From: Pseudorasbora parva
Taxonomy: Eukaryota > Chordata > Actinopteri > Cypriniformes > Gobionidae
Length of the DNA stretch: 64,000 bases
Reading direction: 5' to 3'
Assembly (NCBI RefSeq): GCF_024679245.1
Contig: NC_090184.1
Coordinates: forward strand, 13,839,233 to 13,903,232
Within the stretch, counting starts at the first letter, position 1. Every line of letters starts with the position of its first letter. Position numbers and translations under genes: made by a program. The notes under the pieces are model-generated. The model worked only from the letters and a program-made list of their open reading frames with translations, was not told where the DNA came from and searched no databases. This document shows, piece after piece, positions 60,518-64,000 of this stretch.

Positions 60518-60738
60518 TGTCACGCCCTCACAGCCATCAGACACTGCCAAGGCCACTCGTTGACCATCACCAGCATTCTGAACACCTGGGCATCATCACC
60601 AGTCACCCTATATCAACCTTCACAGTCACTGTCTGGTCTTGCACTGATCCAACCTCGACTACCTGTCCGTCATCGAAGCCCTCATCCGAAGCCTATACCC
60701 CTCTTCGTCTTCTTCATCTTCACCATCATCACCATCAC

Positions 60739-60781
<43 letters not shown>

Positions 60782-60905
60782 GTCTTCACCTTCATCGTCC
60801 TTCATCTGAGTGTCATCACCCTTCTAAATATCACCTGTGTCTGTAACCTCTGATAATAAACTTTGCACTTGCACTAATCCCTCTGTGTCCACATCTGTGT
60901 CTGAC
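60518..60905 (+). mobile_element. Probable 5' LTR of a Ty3/gypsy-like element
   Basis: It starts TGTCACGCCCTCACAGCC, holds a (CAT)n tract and an AATAAA at about 60855, and ends near TGTGTCTGACA. The gag-like frame starts at 60921. The matching 3' LTR would be beyond the window. The right boundary is approximate. Confidence 0.5.
60738..60781. repeat. (CAT)n trinucleotide repeat
   Basis: About 14 CAT units within the probable LTR. It makes the His-rich and Ile-rich frames seen there. Confidence 0.95.
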
Positions 60906-61146
60906 AGAAGACCAGACCCAATGCAGAGCTCTTCGGACACAGGCGGGGACCGCAATGCAGACCACTTCACCACGCTGGTTCACGCAGTACGGTCCTCACT
61001 GGTTCACAACACTTCCTCCAACGCGACTCAAGCTAGCGTGTCATCACCTGCACCATCGGCACCCGTTACTTCATCAGCTGCCTGCGTAAGTCCCATGGCC
61101 CGACCAGCGACCTACAGCAGCGCGGCGGAGGATTGCAGTGGGTTTC

Positions 61147-61517
61147 TGTAACGATGTTCGTAGATGGGAAGGAAGGAGGCGGGAACCGGCGAACGTTCAA
61201 AAACATTTATTCAAAATAAATAAACAAAATGAAAGTAAAACCGCGGGCAGCCCCTCACGGACGACTGCCCGCGAACACACACAAAATAACACGTGGGCAG
61301 CCCCTCACGGACGACTGCCCACAAACACATAATAACACAAAAACATAACATAAAATCCAGGCCTGGTCCTCTCTCGTCTTCCGCTGCAATGTTCCTCCTT
61401 TTATGCTCCCGTCACATGGCCGCGAGACGAGACCGGTGTGCCACGCAGCTGGCACTCGTTGACATTAATCACCGGCCCGCTCTCGCGGTCCCTCGCCCCG
61501 CTGCTTGCCACACCACA
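61147..61517 (-). repeat. LTR copy 1 (3' LTR by orientation)
   Basis: On the plus strand TGTAACGATGTTCG...CACACCACA. It contains two tandem hairpins (61243-61272, 61293-61322) and AATAAA at about 61217. Open frames in it (for example minus 61255-61455) recur in copy 2 and have no known domain. Confidence 0.9.
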
Positions 61518-62155
61518 TACCCCCATCGCCCCTCGCAGGCCGGGGGGCACTCCCGAGACTGCGCTCTACTCCCCCCCCCCCTCTCCCGGGGGGGGGGCGA
61601 TCACGGCGGCCGCGGCACCTGGGGGTAAGGACAGAGAGGCGAGAGAAATGTAGACGGGAGCACGAGGAGCCCGCGGAAGAGAGAGGGGAGAGAGGGAAAA
61701 GAAAAAAAAGAACGAGAAAAAAATTCTGGTCCGGTTCCCAGACACACTGCCGTTCGGCCCTCCGCCCGCCGAGAGGCTCTTCCTCGCGATGCTGTGCGAT
61801 GGCACTGGACGCCTGGTGGGCAGCTCGATCCTCCTCCGCCCCCTGGCGGCCGGCGGTGACTCCTCCTTCCGAGGGACCCGGCAGCGAGCCCCGCGCTCCC
61901 TGCTCCTCCCCTCTCAGGCGGATGGCAGCAGGCTCCGGCTCACGGCAAGCGCGGCGACTCCTCCGCTCCCTCTCGGACGGCAGCCACCCCACCTCGACCC
62001 AGGGGCACGGCAGCGAGGTATCTGTCCCACCTATATCGCTCCAGCACCATCGCCTCGGGCAGCCCTCGCGGTCCTCATTCATCCGCGCTGCCCGACCTCC
62101 AGCACCGCGATCCCCCTCAGCAGCGAGGGCTCTTCGACAGCATGTCCCTCCTTCC
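61518..62155 (-). pseudogene. Internal region of non-autonomous LTR element
   Basis: GC-rich. A minus-strand frame (62082-61465) begins MNEDREGCPRRW and is rich in Arg, Glu and Gly. It runs into the LTR and has no capsid or enzyme motif that I recognise. It may be the start of a gag leader or merely packaging sequence. The plus-strand frames are shadows. Confidence 0.45.
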
Positions 62156-62174
62156 CCCCGGGTTTTGGCACCAA
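62156..62174 (-). other. Primer-binding site of the LTR element
   Basis: The minus strand reads TTGGTGCCAAAACCCGGG directly after the LTR end, close to the TGGTGCC-type sites of vertebrate gypsy-like elements. The tRNA is not determined. Confidence 0.65.
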
Positions 62175-62545
62175 TGTAACGATGTTCGTAGATGGGAAGG
62201 AAGGAGGCGGGAACCGGCGAACGTTCAAAAACATTTATTCAAAATAAATAAACAAAATGAAAGTAAAACCGCGGGCAGCCCCTCACGGACGACTGCCCGC
62301 GAACACACACAAAATAACACGTGGGCAGCCCCTCACGGACGACTGCCCACAAACACATAATAACACAAAAACATAACATAAAATCCAGGCCTGGTCCTCT
62401 CTCGTCTTCCGCTGCAATGTTCCTCCTTTTATGCTCCCGTCACATGGCCGCGAGACGAGACCGGTGTGCCACGCAGCTGGCACTCGTTGACATTAATCAC
62501 CGGCCCGCTCTCGCGGTCCCTCGCCCCGCTGCTTGCCACACCACA
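62175..62545 (-). repeat. LTR copy 2 (5' LTR by orientation)
   Basis: Matches copy 1 base for base at an offset of 1028. The primer-binding-site-like sequence lies immediately left of it. Confidence 0.9.
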
Positions 62546-63237
62546 GTTTCTCTTGCAATGTTCCTTGTATATAGAAGCGAACTCCCATCTGTTTCACAGC
62601 GAGAGAGGCCGGGTGGTGTTTATCATCTCATTACTCTCAGGCCGAGCCCTACAGTGGGCACAGTCGCTATTGGAAGCGAATACCCCCGTCATCGGCTCAA
62701 CCACCGCCTTCTGCACTCATCTTAAAGAGGTATTTGGTCAACAAACTGCCGAATTATCTGTCCATGATCAACTGTTTTCTATTTGCCAAGGCAAACGAGA
62801 GACAACGAGTTCCTATGCATTGCGCTTCCACAAGCTGGCCTGTATGAGTGGATGGAATGAATCAGCCCTCGTCACCGCCTTTCGCCACGGCCTCCTCGCT
62901 AAAGTCAAGCAACTTATTGTGCTCTATGAGGACGCCAAGGGCTTAGAGGCCCTCATCCAGAAAACAGTTATCTGCCTGTGGCCTCTCCTCACCCACTGCC
63001 GATCCTCCGCCCGCTCAAACATCTGTCACACCTCCAGCACCTGAACCTATGCAGATCGACTCATACCACCTCACCAAAACCGAACGCCAATGCAGGATAT
63101 ACAACATCTGTGCCTGTATTGTGGGGGAGATGGACATGGCATTACGACCTGCCCCGTGTGACCCACTCAGCCAGCGGTGAGTACGATCTAATTACCTCCT
63201 TTAACGGCAAACCTTACCAAGACACCAGTATTCGTTC

Positions 63238-63580
63238 GTAATTCTCACTCATTTGTTGCAGCACAAGCCCTCATCGACTCCGGGTCGGTGGGAAACTTCA
63301 TCAGTCAGCAAACCCTCGAAAAGCTAACCGCCCAACGTTAACGTTGTCCCATCGACCTCAGAATCACCACCATTCAGGGAAAACCGCTGGGCCGAGGTCG
63401 TGTCTGTCATTTCTCCCTCACACTTACACTACGCGTTGGTCATCTGCATGAGGAAACCATCACGTTCATGGTGCTGGAGGAGTCAACCGTGGACATCACC
63501 TTGCCCCTGGCTTATATTACACCAGCCGCATATTCCCTGGTCCACCGGAGAGATCCTGCAATGGGGTGAGAACTGCTTAG
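63238..63580 (+). pseudogene. Ty3/gypsy-like protease region
   Basis: It contains ALIDSGSVGNFIS (about 63268-63306), the D-S-G active-site motif of retroelement aspartic proteases. A stop at about 63340 breaks the frame. Later text (TLPLAYI) is protease-like. Inactive. Confidence 0.75.
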
Positions 63581-63659
63581 ATCGGTGTATTCATCGTCCT
63601 TGCCGAAAAGGTCCATCATCATCGTCAGTTCCTTCCTCATTACCTGTCCACTCCACCTC

Positions 63660-64000
63660 AGTAGAGAGTCCCGAAACTCAAGTCAACGTGGCCATTCCCC
63701 CAGGTTACCGGGCGTTCCAGGATGTCTTTAGTAAGCGGTTGGCTACCAAACTACCACCCCATCGGCCATGGGACTGCGCCATCGACCTCCTGCCTGGGGC
63801 TACTCTACCGAAGGGCCGCATCTATCCTCTGTCCATCCCGGAACAAAAGGCCATGGAGGAGTACGTTTTACGAAGCGCTACAACAAGGGTTTATCCATCC
63901 ATCGACCTCCCCTGACGCTTCGCTTTCTTCGTGGCCAAGAAGGACGAAGGCTTACATCAGGTAGTGTATCGACTACCGTCACCTTAATTCTTAGACCGTC
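63660..64000 (+). pseudogene. Ty3/gypsy-like reverse transcriptase start, cut by window
   Basis: It contains [20 protein letters not shown], then [20 protein letters not shown] and, in another frame, FFVAKKDEGL, the N-terminal RT blocks of gypsy elements. A frameshift near 63880 and a stop show it is dead. The rest of pol lies beyond 64000. Confidence 0.8.

Larger units (their letters stand above)
61147..62545 (-). mobile_element. Non-autonomous LTR retrotransposon with 5-bp TSD
   Basis: Two direct repeats of 371 bp, 61147-61517 and 62175-62545, read as identical. They bracket a 657-bp internal region. The 5-bp duplication GTTTC flanks it (61142-61146, 62546-62550). On the minus strand the primer-binding-site-like TTGGTGCCAAAACCCGGG directly follows the LTR at 62174, and a G-rich tract precedes the other LTR at 61530-61518, so transcription is leftward. 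The inside lacks protease, RT and integrase. Identical LTRs imply a recent insertion. Confidence 0.9.
60921..63200 (+). pseudogene. Ty3/gypsy-like gag, interrupted
   Basis: The gag frame begins MQSSSDTGG at 60921 and runs to 61146, where another LTR element has inserted. It resumes in the same frame after 62550, with capsid-type sequence such as RGRVVFIISLLSGRALQWAQ and an alpha-helical domain to about 62980. Frameshifts follow. A zinc knuckle of the form C-x2-C-x4-H-x4-C lies at 63111-63152. Gag would package the element's RNA; here it is broken. Confidence 0.8.

Noticed and set aside
60517..60846. His-rich and Ile-rich frames
   Set aside because: They come from the (CAT)n repeat in the probable LTR.
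61255..61455. A 66-codon minus-strand frame repeated at 62283-62483
   Set aside because: The two identical copies are in the LTRs. Repetition reflects LTR duplication, and no domain is seen.

Overview
The window is nuclear DNA of a bony fish, most probably a cyprinid. The basis is two vertebrate genes with ordinary GT-AG introns, set in DNA crowded with the short TTAA- and TA-flanked MITEs, Tc1-like transposons, hAT-like elements and tRNA- or LINE-derived retroposon tails typical of zebrafish and carp relatives. I see no bacterial genes, CRISPR arrays or rRNA genes.

Two protein-coding genes are supported. The first, on the + strand at 18284-48945, encodes a type I inositol-polyphosphate 5-phosphatase related to INPP5A. 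Twelve coding exons (18284-40526) give 372 residues with all catalytic motifs; the first coding exon was not found and may lie upstream. The protein ends in PLKTTAH and has no C-terminal prenylation (CAAX) signal. A 3'-UTR intron (40545-45914) and a roughly 3-kb terminal exon are inferred. The second, on the - strand at 52141-54883, is a complete three-exon homeobox gene of 273 codons, recognisable as nkx6.3, with a candidate TATA/CCAAT promoter near 55224-55366. The genes converge tail to tail, as INPP5A and NKX6-2 do in human 10q26, so the pair looks like the sister paralogon of that locus.

Layout: 1-15097 is nested transposon debris (split Tc1 fragments, hAT elements, TTAA elements, a LINE 3' end, a solo LTR). 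A 27-bp minisatellite lies at 15098-15613. The 15.6-18.3 kb stretch has no recognised gene. The inpp5a-like introns (18.3-45.9 kb) hold many MITEs and two degenerate Tc1 elements. The 49-50 kb stretch has another degenerate Tc1 element. From 55.4 to 60.5 kb there are microsatellites, a tRNA-Leu-derived SINE-like copy and MITEs. From 60.5 kb to the end is a broken Ty3/gypsy retrotransposon (LTR, gag, protease, start of RT) whose gag is interrupted by a young, non-autonomous LTR element with apparently identical LTRs and a 5-bp target duplication. A solo LTR of the same family lies at 8920-9237.

No wholly new system is evident. The most interesting points are the inpp5a-like/nkx6.3 paralogon with its lost lipid anchor, the covarying hairpins in the LTR family, and the hairpin-unit minisatellite.
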